A DNA stretch of 9,401 bases from Dehalococcoidia bacterium (GCA_012270665.1 JAAXHY010000149.1:1-9401); one strand, 5' to 3'; shown: positions 1-5,372, counted from the stretch's first letter. Notes: generated from the letters alone by a model not told the origin. Translations and numbers: made by a program.

Positions 1-45
1 GTCATCTACGTCCCCGGCCGCCTCGTCAACATCGTCGCTACGTAG
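1..45 (+). CDS. 3' end of an unidentified plus-strand gene (partial)
   Basis: Frame 1 is open from the window edge to a TAG at 43-45 and encodes 14 residues, VIYVPGRLVNIVAT. The fragment is too short to assign to a family. Two points favour a real gene end: codons ending in C are common, as in the rest of the window, and a strong hairpin at 61-94 sits between this stop and the convergent stop of the minus-strand oxidoreductase at 135. The frame could also be open by chance, since 14 codons is weak evidence. Confidence 0.35.
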   Translation, partial: VIYVPGRLVNIVAT

Positions 46-60
46 GAAGACATACAAATT

Positions 61-94
61 TACGCGATGGGCAGAAAGACTCGCTCATCGCGTA
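61..94. terminator. Hairpin between convergent gene ends, possible bidirectional terminator
   Basis: TACGCGATG (61-69) is the exact reverse complement of CATCGCGTA (86-94). The stem extends inward through a G-T pair, G-C and C-G, giving 12 pairs around a 10-nt loop (73-82). It lies between a plus-strand stop at 45 and a minus-strand stop at 135. There is no clear T-run on the plus strand; on the minus strand the stem is followed by AAATTTGTATG. The position suits transcription termination or 3'-end protection, but the intrinsic-terminator signature is incomplete. Confidence 0.4.
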
Positions 95-134
95 GTTCTG
101 GATACCGCGGGTAATAGCGGACACCTTCGCCTTG

Positions 135-1310
135 TTACGCTATCACCTTGAAATTATACTGCGTCGTATTCATCTCCCCCTCCGCGAACCGCCCCATCCG
201 CAGCGTAGAAATATCCACCAGCTCGGACTCCCCCTCCAAGACCAACTCCGCCATGCAGACCCCGACCGCCGGCGCGAGCTTGAACCCGTGTCCGCTGAAC
301 CCTGTGCAGATGTACAGACCCTCGATCCCCTCAACCCTGTCCATCACCGGGTGCAGGTCCGGTGTCGTCGTATAGAGGCCCGCGTAGCCGTGCGCCAGCT
401 GACCTTCTTCGATGCCGGGTATGCGCCTCGACAGCCTCTCCCATATATCCATCGTGAAGTCCGTGCTTGCGCGCTGATTGTACGTGTCTGGGTCAACCTC
501 CGACTCCCGGTTCCCGTTGCCCACCAGCGTCAGGTTGTCCGCCTCCGGCCTAAAATAGATCAGGTTCGTCATATCGCCCCCGCCTGGGTGAAACCCGATA
601 CCCGTCTCCGCCCGCCGTATGAAGATCACCTCATGCCGCGTCGGCTTCAGCGGCAGCTCGATCTCAAGATGTTCTAGGAACCGCGACGACCACGGCCCCG
701 TTGCTATGACCGCCGTATCCGTCTCGTATGTCTCCTCCGCCGTCCTGACCGCCGTCACCCGCCCGTTGGCCGTCACCACCTCCACTGCCGGCGACTCCAG
801 CGTAATCGAAGCCCCCAGTTCCCTGGCGCGAGTGACGTAGGCCAGCGCCGTCCCCGATGCGTCCCCGTGTCCCGACTGTGCCTCCCACGCGAAATGCTCA
901 TCCTCACCGTAATGGAAAGCGGGCGCAAGTTCACGCGCCTCCATGTAGCTCACGATTCGAGTATCAATGCCCACTCGCTGCTGCATTTCTATGTTGTGAA
1001 AGAACCCGTCCGCCTCGGAGTCAGGAGCGAACACCATGTAACCCGTGTGGACGAAACCCGGCTCCCCGTCGCCGCCCACGATGTCATGCCAGTTCCGGAA
1101 GATGCGCAGACTCTCCCAGGCCAGCCGCGCGTTCACCTCTGTCGAATAGTGCATCCGAATCGCGCCCGACGACCGCCCCGTAGAGCCGGAGCCGAGCGTA
1201 TCCCGCTCGAGCAGAACAGGCCCTTGCGCCCCTCTCGACGCTAGGTTGTACAGAATACTCGCCCCCATAACTCCGCCGCCTATGATCACAGCTTCAGTTG
1301 TAACCGCCAT
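135..1310 (-). CDS. FAD-dependent oxidoreductase, DAO family (sarcosine/glycine oxidase-like)
   Basis: A 391-residue soluble flavoprotein of the D-amino-acid oxidase superfamily. Such enzymes oxidise the C-N bond of an amino acid or N-methylated amine with FAD; the substrate here is unknown. The N-terminus carries the dinucleotide-binding loop GGGVMGAS (residues 11-18), then LLERD (33-37), where the acidic residue usually binds the ribose. ATGPW (203-207) is the second FAD-contact motif, and the C-terminal GFSGHGFKLAP (337-347) is the typical flavin-closing segment. The length is normal for the family. I chose the ATG at 1310: the glycine loop begins ten residues later and AAAGG lies 9 nt upstream. 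A longer frame from a TTG at 1370 would put the proposed -35 and -10 boxes inside the gene. It is divergent from leuB and convergent with the gene ending at 45. No membrane segment or signal peptide is seen. The family is secure, the exact reaction is not. Confidence 0.88.
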   Translation of the reverse strand: MAVTTEAVIIGGGVMGASILYNLASRGAQGPVLLERDTLGSGSTGRSSGAIRMHYSTEVNARLAWESLRIFRNWHDIVGGDGEPGFVHTGYMVFAPDSEADGFFHNIEMQQRVGIDTRIVSYMEARELAPAFHYGEDEHFAWEAQSGHGDASGTALAYVTRARELGASITLESPAVEVVTANGRVTAVRTAEETYETDTAVIATGPWSSRFLEHLEIELPLKPTRHEVIFIRRAETGIGFHPGGGDMTNLIYFRPEADNLTLVGNGNRESEVDPDTYNQRASTDFTMDIWERLSRRIPGIEEGQLAHGYAGLYTTTPDLHPVMDRVEGIEGLYICTGFSGHGFKLAPAVGVCMAELVLEGESELVDISTLRMGRFAEGEMNTTQYNFKVIA

Positions 1311-1341
1311 GTCGGTGAGCCTTTCAAGGTGATTTACCTGT

Positions 1342-1370
1342 ATAATACGCGCGCCGCGCCGCTGACACAA
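1342..1370 (-). promoter_or_regulatory. Candidate promoter of the DAO-family oxidoreductase
   Basis: On the minus strand TTGTGT (1370-1365) and TATTAT (1347-1342, five of six consensus bases) are separated by 17 bp. Transcription would start near 1335, leaving a leader of about 25 nt that contains the AAAGG before the ATG at 1310. The -35 matches only three of six positions, so the -10 and its placement carry the call. Confidence 0.4.
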
Positions 1371-1394
1371 ACAAGGGAAGTCTTCAGTTGAGTC

Positions 1395-1442
1395 ATTCCC
1401 GTGAAAACGGGAACCCCGAAGGGCTCGCCGCTCTGCAATCCA
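1395..1442 (+). repeat. Dispersed palindromic repeat, copy A
   Basis: ATTCCC-GTGAAAAC-GGGAA starts a 48-bp unit that continues CCCCGAAGGGCTCGCCG and ends at GCAATCCA. It matches copy C (4771-4818) at 43 of 48 positions, including the non-palindromic tail, so the two share ancestry and are not merely similar hairpins. The copy lies in the intergenic region between the divergent oxidoreductase and leuB genes. ATTCCCGCGAAAGCGGGAAT-type repeats occur in many unrelated bacteria and are often intergenic. Confidence 0.75.
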
Positions 1443-1513
1443 GCGCCCGGTGGCCCTCTGGTCTATATAGAACTCTTCTTCTGATTCCCTAAATTCAAGG
1501 AGATGCGCCCAAA

Positions 1514-2611
1514 ATGGAATTCAATATAGCTGTTCTGCCCGGAGACGGAATAGGCCCCGAAGTCATCGCCGAGTCCGTGAAGGTCCTGAACGCCGTCGGC
1601 AGACGCTTCGGACACGACTTCGACCTCGAACGGGGCAGGATAGGCGGCAACGCCATTGACGACTTCGGAACCCCGCTTCCCGACGAGACCGTCGAGCTCT
1701 GCGAGAGGTCCGACGCAATCCTGTTCGGCGCGGTCGGCGGTCCCAAGTGGGACGACCCCGAAGCCACCGTGCGGCCCGAGGACGGCATCCTCGCCATACG
1801 CAAGAGCCTTGGCCTGTTCGCCAACCTGCGCCCCGTCAAGGTCTATCCCGCCCTCATCAACTCCAGCCCCATCAAGCCCTCCCTCCTGGAGGGCGTGGAC
1901 ATGATTGTGCTGCGCGAACTCACCGGCGGACTCTACTTCGCCCAGCCTAAGCGAAGGTGGGTGGAAGACGGCGGACGCATGGGTGTTGACACCCTCCACT
2001 ACACCGAGCGCGAGATAGAGCGTATCGTGCGTGTGGCGTTCGAGCTCGCGATGGGAAGGAGCAAACGTCTCACCAGCGTTGACAAGGCCAACGTCCTCGA
2101 AACCTCCAGGCTGTGGAGACAAGTCACCGAGGAAGTTCACCAGGACTACCCCGAAGTCGAGCTTGAGCACATCCTGGTTGACGCCGCCGCGATGGCCCTG
2201 GTCCGCAACCCCGCCGGTTACGATGTGATAGTCGCCGAGAATATGTTCGGAGACATCCTCACCGACGAGGCCTCCGTCCTCTCCGGCTCCATGGGTATGC
2301 AGCCCTCCGCTTCATTGGCCGGTCTGCCCGGCGTCACCGAGAACGCCGAGTCATCCGTCAGCCTCTACGAGCCTATACACGGCTCCGCCCCCGACATAGC
2401 AGGGCAGGGCATCGCCAACCCAATCGGGATGGTCCTCAGCATGGCCATGATGCTCCGCCACTCTTTCGGACTCGAGGAAGAGGCTATGGCCGTCGAGCAG
2501 GCCGTCGAAGGCGTCCTCGCAGAGGGCTACCGCACCCCCGACATCGCTGCCGACGGCGGCGACGTCATAGGTACCGACCGCATGGGAACCATCCTCGCCG
2601 GCCGGGTATAG
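1514..2611 (+). CDS. leuB: 3-isopropylmalate dehydrogenase
   Basis: A 365-residue cytosolic enzyme of leucine biosynthesis. It oxidatively decarboxylates (2R,3S)-3-isopropylmalate to 4-methyl-2-oxopentanoate, reducing NAD+. The N-terminus has the family motif [10 protein letters not shown] (8-17). Substrate-binding arginines are visible at 96, 106 and 134, and ELTGGLYF (135-142) contains the catalytic Tyr141 and is typical of LeuB rather than isocitrate dehydrogenase. Catalytic Lys191 lies in VDKANV, and metal-binding aspartates at 223, 247 and 251 fall in or near the [12 protein letters not shown] signature. HGSAPDIAG (289-297) with Asp294 indicates NAD+ preference. The length is normal and no residue looks missing. 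The ATG at 1514 follows AAGGAG (1497-1502) with 11-nt spacing and matches the usual family start. It stands alone here, without leuA, leuC or leuD within view, so it is not in a compact leu operon in this window. A terminator lies about 100 bp downstream. Confidence 0.96.
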   Translation: MEFNIAVLPGDGIGPEVIAESVKVLNAVGRRFGHDFDLERGRIGGNAIDDFGTPLPDETVELCERSDAILFGAVGGPKWDDPEATVRPEDGILAIRKSLGLFANLRPVKVYPALINSSPIKPSLLEGVDMIVLRELTGGLYFAQPKRRWVEDGGRMGVDTLHYTEREIERIVRVAFELAMGRSKRLTSVDKANVLETSRLWRQVTEEVHQDYPEVELEHILVDAAAMALVRNPAGYDVIVAENMFGDILTDEASVLSGSMGMQPSASLAGLPGVTENAESSVSLYEPIHGSAPDIAGQGIANPIGMVLSMAMMLRHSFGLEEEAMAVEQAVEGVLAEGYRTPDIAADGGDVIGTDRMGTILAGRV

Positions 2612-2636
2612 CCCCCGAAGCTGCTTCCACCCCTCG

Positions 2637-2654
2637 TTCCCGTGAAAACTGGAA
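2637..2654 (+). repeat. Degenerate palindromic repeat, copy B
   Basis: TTCCCGTGAAAACTGGAA resembles the first 18 bp of copy A, with one base broken in the right arm (ACTGGAA against ACGGGAA). The conserved tail seen in copies A and C is absent: TCCCAATACC follows instead. It lies 26 bp after the leuB stop. It is probably an eroded or minimal copy. Confidence 0.5.
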
Positions 2655-2714
2655 TCCCAATACCCCGACTCTCGGTAATTCACAGTCGCCACGATAGAGA
2701 GTTTGGATAACACA

Positions 2715-2744
2715 AAGACCCCGCCAAGATACCGGTGGGGTCTT
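2715..2744. terminator. Bidirectional terminator between leuB and the convergent membrane-protein gene
   Basis: AAGACCCC (2715-2722) pairs with GGGGTCTT (2737-2744) and the stem extends by G-T, C-G and C-G pairs, giving 11 pairs around an 8-nt loop. On the plus strand it is followed by ACTTTC, and on the minus strand the stem ends in TCTT followed by TGTGTT. Both are T-rich rather than perfect T-runs. It lies between the stop of leuB (2611) and the convergent stop at 2783, which is where a shared terminator is expected. Confidence 0.65.
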
Positions 2745-2782
2745 ACTTTCAGAGTGGGCGATGTTCCTGATTCAATCTAACT

Positions 2783-3214
2783 CTATTTGTCCCAGGATTC
2801 GAGCCACCTGATGACGAAGCCATCCCGGTTAGGCCGCTCCATCTCTCTCTTGGCTTCTTCTACCGCCTTCCTGATTTCCTCGCGGGAAGCGTTCGGGTTG
2901 TCAATCACCGACATCGCCGATTCGAGTCTCTGGGCAACTCTCCGTTGCTTTGCCCTGGTAAGTCCACCAAGAACCATTTTTATACTCCAATCTATCGCTA
3001 TCATAGCGACTATATAGACTGCGACTCCTAGGGACACCATATTCGATACCGCCCCCAGATCGTCCAGGACCCTCCAAACTTGCCATATCTCCCATTCGGC
3101 TTTGTCTAAGTAAACCAACAAGCAGGTTGTTATCGGTACTCCGATTGGCGCGAATTTCGCCTGTCTCTCGGTCCATCGAGGCCAGCGAATTTCCACCATC
3201 CGATCTTTTCCCAT
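2783..3214 (-). CDS. Small membrane protein of unknown function
   Basis: I do not recognise this 143-residue protein. The N-terminus is basic and aromatic (about residues 1-20). A first hydrophobic stretch spans about 21-36 and a stronger one about 57-84, around VAVYIVAMIAI. The C-terminal part, about 86-127, is highly charged and probably helical, with many Lys, Arg and Glu residues; the protein ends in a Trp-containing tail. This fits a two-pass inner-membrane protein with a cytoplasmic charged helix. The ATG at 3214 is preceded by GAAGG with 8-nt spacing, and an internal Met at residue 6 is a less likely start. The DNA around it is visibly more AT-rich than leuB or the oxidoreductase genes, with A/T-ending codons, which could reflect transfer from outside. 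It ends facing leuB across a terminator. Its promoter is not clear. It is probably a real gene, but no function can be assigned. Confidence 0.65.
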   Translation of the reverse strand: MGKDRMVEIRWPRWTERQAKFAPIGVPITTCLLVYLDKAEWEIWQVWRVLDDLGAVSNMVSLGVAVYIVAMIAIDWSIKMVLGGLTRAKQRRVAQRLESAMSVIDNPNASREEIRKAVEEAKREMERPNRDGFVIRWLESWDK

Positions 3215-3325
3215 TCAACCTACCTTCAGTTTTGGACGATGTTTCCGGGTTCAGTTTACGATAGCCTGCTAAGTATCTGTAAAGCTAGGGTATGGCAACA
3301 GACATTTGCAAGAGTCCCTCCTTGG

Positions 3326-3760
3326 CTAGCCGAACTCCAGCGCCTCCCCCATCCCCATCCCGAACCAGCCATCCCCGGGACCGCGCCGGTCGTTTCTGCC
3401 CTCCTCCGCGCGCTTCACCACCTTGATCCCCAGCCTCGCCAGCATCCCGTCAATCCGATTCACAGAATCCACGACCGCCTCCGATGTCCCGCCCGCATTG
3501 ACTAGGCGAGTCCGCGTCTGAAGCAGGTCGCCCGTAAACCCAAGCGCCATCTCCACCCCCGCTAGGTTCAGACCCAGATCGTCCACGAAGTGCTTGATAA
3601 GTCTCAGACGCGCTACATCCTCATCCGTGTACGTGCGCAGCGTACCCATCCGAAGGGGCGCGACGAAACCCGCCCGCTCATACTTGCGAAGCGTCTGCGG
3701 ATGCATATCCAGTGTCTCAGCCACCATGCTGATAAGGTATATTCCGCGCGTCTGCCTCAT
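3326..3760 (-). CDS. MerR-family transcriptional regulator, HspR-like
   Basis: A 144-residue DNA-binding regulator. The N-terminal MerR winged-helix domain (about 7-76) shows YLISMVAETLDMHPQTLRKYE (starting at residue 8), where PQTLRKYERAG is the recognition helix, followed by the wing LRTYTDEDVARL (41-52) and LGLNLAGVEMAL (62-73). The 'HPQTLRKYE' and 'LNLAGVE' features are those of HspR, the heat-shock repressor of dnaK-type operons, rather than metal- or drug-sensing MerR proteins. No cysteine occurs in the C-terminal part, which argues against metal sensing. The tail is Gly/Arg-rich (about 120-144). The ATG at 3760 was chosen because GGAG lies 7 nt upstream and the domain starts immediately; a longer frame to 3874 would cover the promoter. 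No chaperone gene is adjacent, unlike classic HspR loci. It is divergent from the acidic small protein at 3922, which is its likely target, along with itself. Confidence 0.88.
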   Translation of the reverse strand: MRQTRGIYLISMVAETLDMHPQTLRKYERAGFVAPLRMGTLRTYTDEDVARLRLIKHFVDDLGLNLAGVEMALGFTGDLLQTRTRLVNAGGTSEAVVDSVNRIDGMLARLGIKVVKRAEEGRNDRRGPGDGWFGMGMGEALEFG

Positions 3761-3794
3761 AGCTCTTCTCCGAAGGTCCGACCTTCCTCGGCCT

Positions 3795-3823
3795 CTTATA
3801 TAGCGTAGCAAGCCCAGTGTCAA
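3795..3823 (-). promoter_or_regulatory. Promoter of the HspR-like regulator
   Basis: On the minus strand a perfect TTGACA (3823-3818) and TATAAG (3800-3795, five of six consensus) are separated by exactly 17 bp. This places the transcription start near 3788, about 28 nt before the ATG at 3760. The match is close to the sigma-70 consensus. Confidence 0.7.
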
Positions 3824-3833
3824 GCGCGTATCC

Positions 3834-3847
3834 GTGAATTGATTCAC
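3834..3847. promoter_or_regulatory. Candidate operator palindrome between divergent promoters
   Basis: GTGAAT-TG-ATTCAC is a perfect 6-bp inverted repeat. It sits almost at the centre of the region between the two divergent -35 boxes, which themselves form the inverted pair GTGTCAAG (3817-3824) and CTTGACAC (3860-3867). CTTG-ACA-CAAG (3860-3870) is another small palindrome overlapping the plus-strand -35. The HspR 'HAIR' site of actinobacteria contains CTTGAGT arms; only the CTTGA part is similar here. A bound repressor would control both promoters. Confidence 0.4.
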
Positions 3848-3860
3848 AAAGTTTACTCTC

Positions 3861-3889
3861 TTGACACAAGTCATATCATATCCTATACT
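3861..3889 (+). promoter_or_regulatory. Strong promoter of the acidic 70-residue protein
   Basis: A perfect TTGACA (3861-3866) and TATACT (3884-3889, five of six consensus) are separated by 17 bp. The start of transcription would fall near 3896, giving a leader of about 26 nt that contains a near-perfect Shine-Dalgarno sequence. This is the best promoter in the window and implies high expression when not repressed. Confidence 0.75.
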
Positions 3890-3921
3890 CCGTTTATATA
3901 CTACAAGAAGGAGGTCGCGAC

Positions 3922-4134
3922 ATGGTACAAGTTGATACTGTTCAGACTTTGGAACCGCAGGAGAACATCGCCGACGACATGCTCGATCCCCAGTTGGCGA
4001 GGGAAGTGGAGGCCCTCTTCGAGTGTACGGACGACTCGCTGGAAGTGGGGCAGGAACTGATTGAGGTGCGAGACCCGACTGGACACTGGTACGTCACCAT
4101 GCCCATCCCCGGCGTCCGCTACTACACCTTCTAA
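3922..4134 (+). CDS. Small acidic protein of unknown function, divergent from the HspR-like regulator
   Basis: A 70-residue protein that I do not recognise. It is strikingly acidic: 15 Asp/Glu against 3 Arg and no Lys. The first 50 residues are acidic and probably helical; the last 20 form a compact aromatic end, GHWYVTMPIPGVRYYTF (54-70). There is no signal peptide or membrane segment, and one cysteine (35). AAGGAGG at 3908-3914 lies 7 nt before the ATG, an almost ideal ribosome binding site, and a near-consensus promoter lies just upstream. Together these features imply an abundant protein under control of the adjacent MerR/HspR-like regulator. The same frame stays open after the TAA at 4132 until a TGA at 4345, which may be chance or a broken longer gene. 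Possible roles are a stress-induced partner or inhibitor, or a DNA-mimic-like acidic protein; none is proven by sequence. Confidence 0.75.
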   Translation: MVQVDTVQTLEPQENIADDMLDPQLAREVEALFECTDDSLEVGQELIEVRDPTGHWYVTMPIPGVRYYTF

Positions 4135-4519
4135 CCCAAAAGCCCAAGTAATCGCCCTCTCCCTCGACTGTCTAACAAGGGCAGGCAAACCCCCTCCCTT
4201 GAGGGTGAGGGTGATCCCTCTACCGACCAAACCGACACCGCCGGTAGCGCCGCGCAGAACGTCTCCTTGGCCTTGATTGTCTGCTCTGAGCCAAACGCCA
4301 GGATAGCGTTCACCCCAGACCGCGACGGAACGAATAAATATACATGATGAACGCCGCCGGCTCCGGCCTCGCTCGACTCACTGACAACACAAGCCGCGAT
4401 TTCGTCCCACACTTTGCGGTTGTCCCGTGAACCTCAACTCCTGACCCTGACCACCCGCCGTCAGGCACATCATGGCCATCACCCCGGTCAAACAAATCAC
4501 AGTTCAGACAACGCCCGCC
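4135..4519. other. Gene-poor stretch with possible decayed coding sequence
   Basis: No convincing gene is seen in these 385 bp. The frame of the preceding 70-residue protein stays open from 4135 to a TGA at 4345-4347; its part from about 4220 uses mostly C/G-ending codons (for example AGSAAQNVSLALIV, then IAFTPDRDG), which looks coding-like but lacks its own start. A 27-codon frame begins at an ATG overlapping that TGA (4347). On the minus strand, an open frame from 4412 to 4131 has no recognisable ribosome binding site. A partial GAGGGTGAGGGTG repeat lies at 4190-4214. This could be the remains of a disrupted gene. Confidence 0.35.
4190..4214 (+). repeat. Partial copy of the CTCTCCC / GGTGAGGGTG repeat
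   Basis: CCCCCTCCCTTGAGGGTGAGGGTGA combines a CCCTC-CCTT-GAGGG hairpin (4192-4205) with the GGTGAGGGTG end found in the full copies at 7593 and 8797. The middle of the full element is missing. A further GCCCTCTCCCTCGACTGT at 4154-4171 resembles the left arm, so the original element may have been interrupted. No heptad repeats follow it. Confidence 0.45.
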
Positions 4520-4672
4520 TCAATCCCTCTGTCTCCACCAGTTCACAACCATCGCCGCTCCGAGTGCTATCAATAGCGCTGGCCAGTAGGTGCTGAATCC
4601 ACCCTCGATTACGTCAAGTCTCTCAAGAAGCAGTATCAGCCCAATTAGCAGTACAGCGAGTCCCCAGAACAT
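4520..4672 (-). CDS. 50-residue membrane microprotein, LiaI/LiaF-like transmembrane region
   Basis: A short gene of 50 codons plus stop. The protein starts MFWGLAVLLIGLILLLERL, has a short polar turn around 20-28, and then a second hydrophobic segment from YWPALLIALGAAMVV (29-43), ending in the charged tail NWWRQRD. The FWG...LLxG start, an intervening loop and WPxLLIxLG are the pattern of the LiaI-LiaF-like two-helix region found at the N-terminus of cell-envelope stress proteins and as free-standing small membrane proteins. The start is well supported: AGGAGG lies 7 nt before the ATG at 4672 on the minus strand. It stands alone, with repeat copy C about 100 bp upstream and no recognised gene downstream on its strand. 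The partner of LiaF-type proteins, a LiaSR two-component system, is not in the window. Envelope-stress function is a guess from the family. Confidence 0.72.
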   Translation of the reverse strand: MFWGLAVLLIGLILLLERLDVIEGGFSTYWPALLIALGAAMVVNWWRQRD

Positions 4673-5246
4673 AGTCTATCCTCCTCCTCAGATTCTAAAT
4701 TCAAACCGTGGCCCTCCGACCCAGGGTCTTTTAGTTTTCGTATCAACACTCTCCAAGACCCGGGACCGCCATTCCCGCGAAAGCGGGAACTCCGAAGGGC
4801 TCGCTGCTCGGCAATCCACATCTTCGCCATGGAACATGAGCCACTAAAATCACTCCAGATAGGATAATGAAAGGACCCTGCCTCCGCCCCGATTGTACAG
4901 AATTATTATAAGCGCATAGTATAATCACCCCACACAGTGCGACCGCATGGAGACGCAGGTGAAACAGCGTTGCGGAGACCTACGCCATGGCTACACAGAG
5001 CGTACTTACAAAGTACCGCTCTCTGGCCGAACGCTCCCACTCCATCCTCCCAAGCCGCATCCCGGCATACCTATCAGTGTCGGAGCGCTTTCCTCATCCC
5101 GCCCATCCTCAACATCCTGATTCTGACAATAGAACCTCTCTCAACCGGCCCCCATACCCCCAGTCCAACCATCTCACCCACCCACCAACCGATTCACCCT
5201 ACTCATTCCCCACATCCTGTAAATCCTGCTTCAGACAAAACATCCC
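4673..5246. other. Long gene-poor intergenic region with repeats and a G-depleted tract
   Basis: No convincing gene is seen. The open frames at 4590-4847, 4937-5290 and 4987-5250 lack ribosome binding sites and encode Pro/Ser/His-rich sequence typical of translated C-rich noncoding DNA. The region holds repeat copy C (4771-4818) and an AT-rich patch with a perfect TATAAT at 4920-4925 but no well-placed -35. It also has a strongly C-rich, G-poor stretch at about 5135-5230. Two related short motifs occur: AACATCCTGATTCTGACAAT at 5111-5130 and a longer form at 5211-5240 (CACATCCTGTAAATCCTGC, then TTCAGACAAAA). CATCCTGTAAATCCTG-type sequences are dispersed repeats in many genomes. Confidence 0.55.
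4771..4818 (+). repeat. Dispersed palindromic repeat, copy C
   Basis: ATTCCCGCGAAAGCGGGAA forms a near-perfect hairpin (TTCCCGC with GCGGGAA). The tail CTCCGAAGGGCTCGCTG ends at GCAATCCA, as in copy A at 1395-1442, with which it shares 43 of 48 positions. Two of the five differences (T/C at position 8 and A/G at position 13) restore pairing in the stem here, so this is the more intact copy. Confidence 0.8.
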
Positions 5247-5275
5247 TTGACCATGCAGAACATACTTGCTATTAT
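5247..5275 (+). promoter_or_regulatory. Promoter of the terminase pair
   Basis: TTGACC (5247-5252) and TATTAT (5270-5275) each match five of six consensus bases and are separated by 17 bp. Transcription would start near 5282, leaving a leader of about 90 nt before the ATG at 5373. The leader contains CAACCGAA twice (5314-5321 and 5336-5343), 22 bp apart, and GAACATA occurs at 5258-5264 and 5289-5295. These could be regulator sites, but this is unproven. Confidence 0.6.
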
Positions 5276-5372
5276 GTATTCAGCAATTGAACATATACGA
5301 TAAACCGCATACGCAACCGAACGCCGATGCCTTAACAACCGAATACCACACAACGGAGGTTCACGACCAGCC

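Noticed and set aside
1311..1370. Longer start of the DAO-family oxidoreductase at TTG 1370
   Set aside because: The extra 20 residues precede the normal family start, the ATG at 1310 has a better ribosome site, and the extension would cover the likely promoter.
1463..2170. Minus-strand 235-codon open frame inside leuB
   Set aside because: It is the shadow of leuB, which has full catalytic motifs on the plus strand; the antisense product is low-complexity Gly/Val/Asp-rich.
3761..3874. Longer start of the HspR-like regulator
   Set aside because: The extension lies over a near-consensus promoter and operator palindrome and adds no domain; the ATG at 3760 has GGAG at 7 nt.
4131..4412. Minus-strand open frame of about 93 codons
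   Set aside because: It has no ribosome binding site, starts with GTG, runs through the partial repeat and overlaps a plus-strand frame with at least as coding-like codon use. Kept only as part of the gene-poor description.
4682..4833. Minus-strand 50-codon frame from an ATG near 4833 ending just before the microprotein's ribosome site
   Set aside because: It translates the dispersed repeat copy C, a well-known source of spurious short proteins, and its ribosome site is poorly spaced.
4899..4925. Promoter at the TATAAT of 4920-4925 driving the terminase pair
   Set aside because: The nearest -35-like TTGTAC is 21 bp away, too far, and a better-spaced promoter lies at 5247-5275 closer to the gene.
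4937..5290. Plus-strand open frames of 117 and 87 codons before the terminase pair
   Set aside because: They encode Pro/Ser/His/Thr-rich sequence from C-rich DNA, lack ribosome sites, overlap each other in different frames and contain dispersed repeat sequence.
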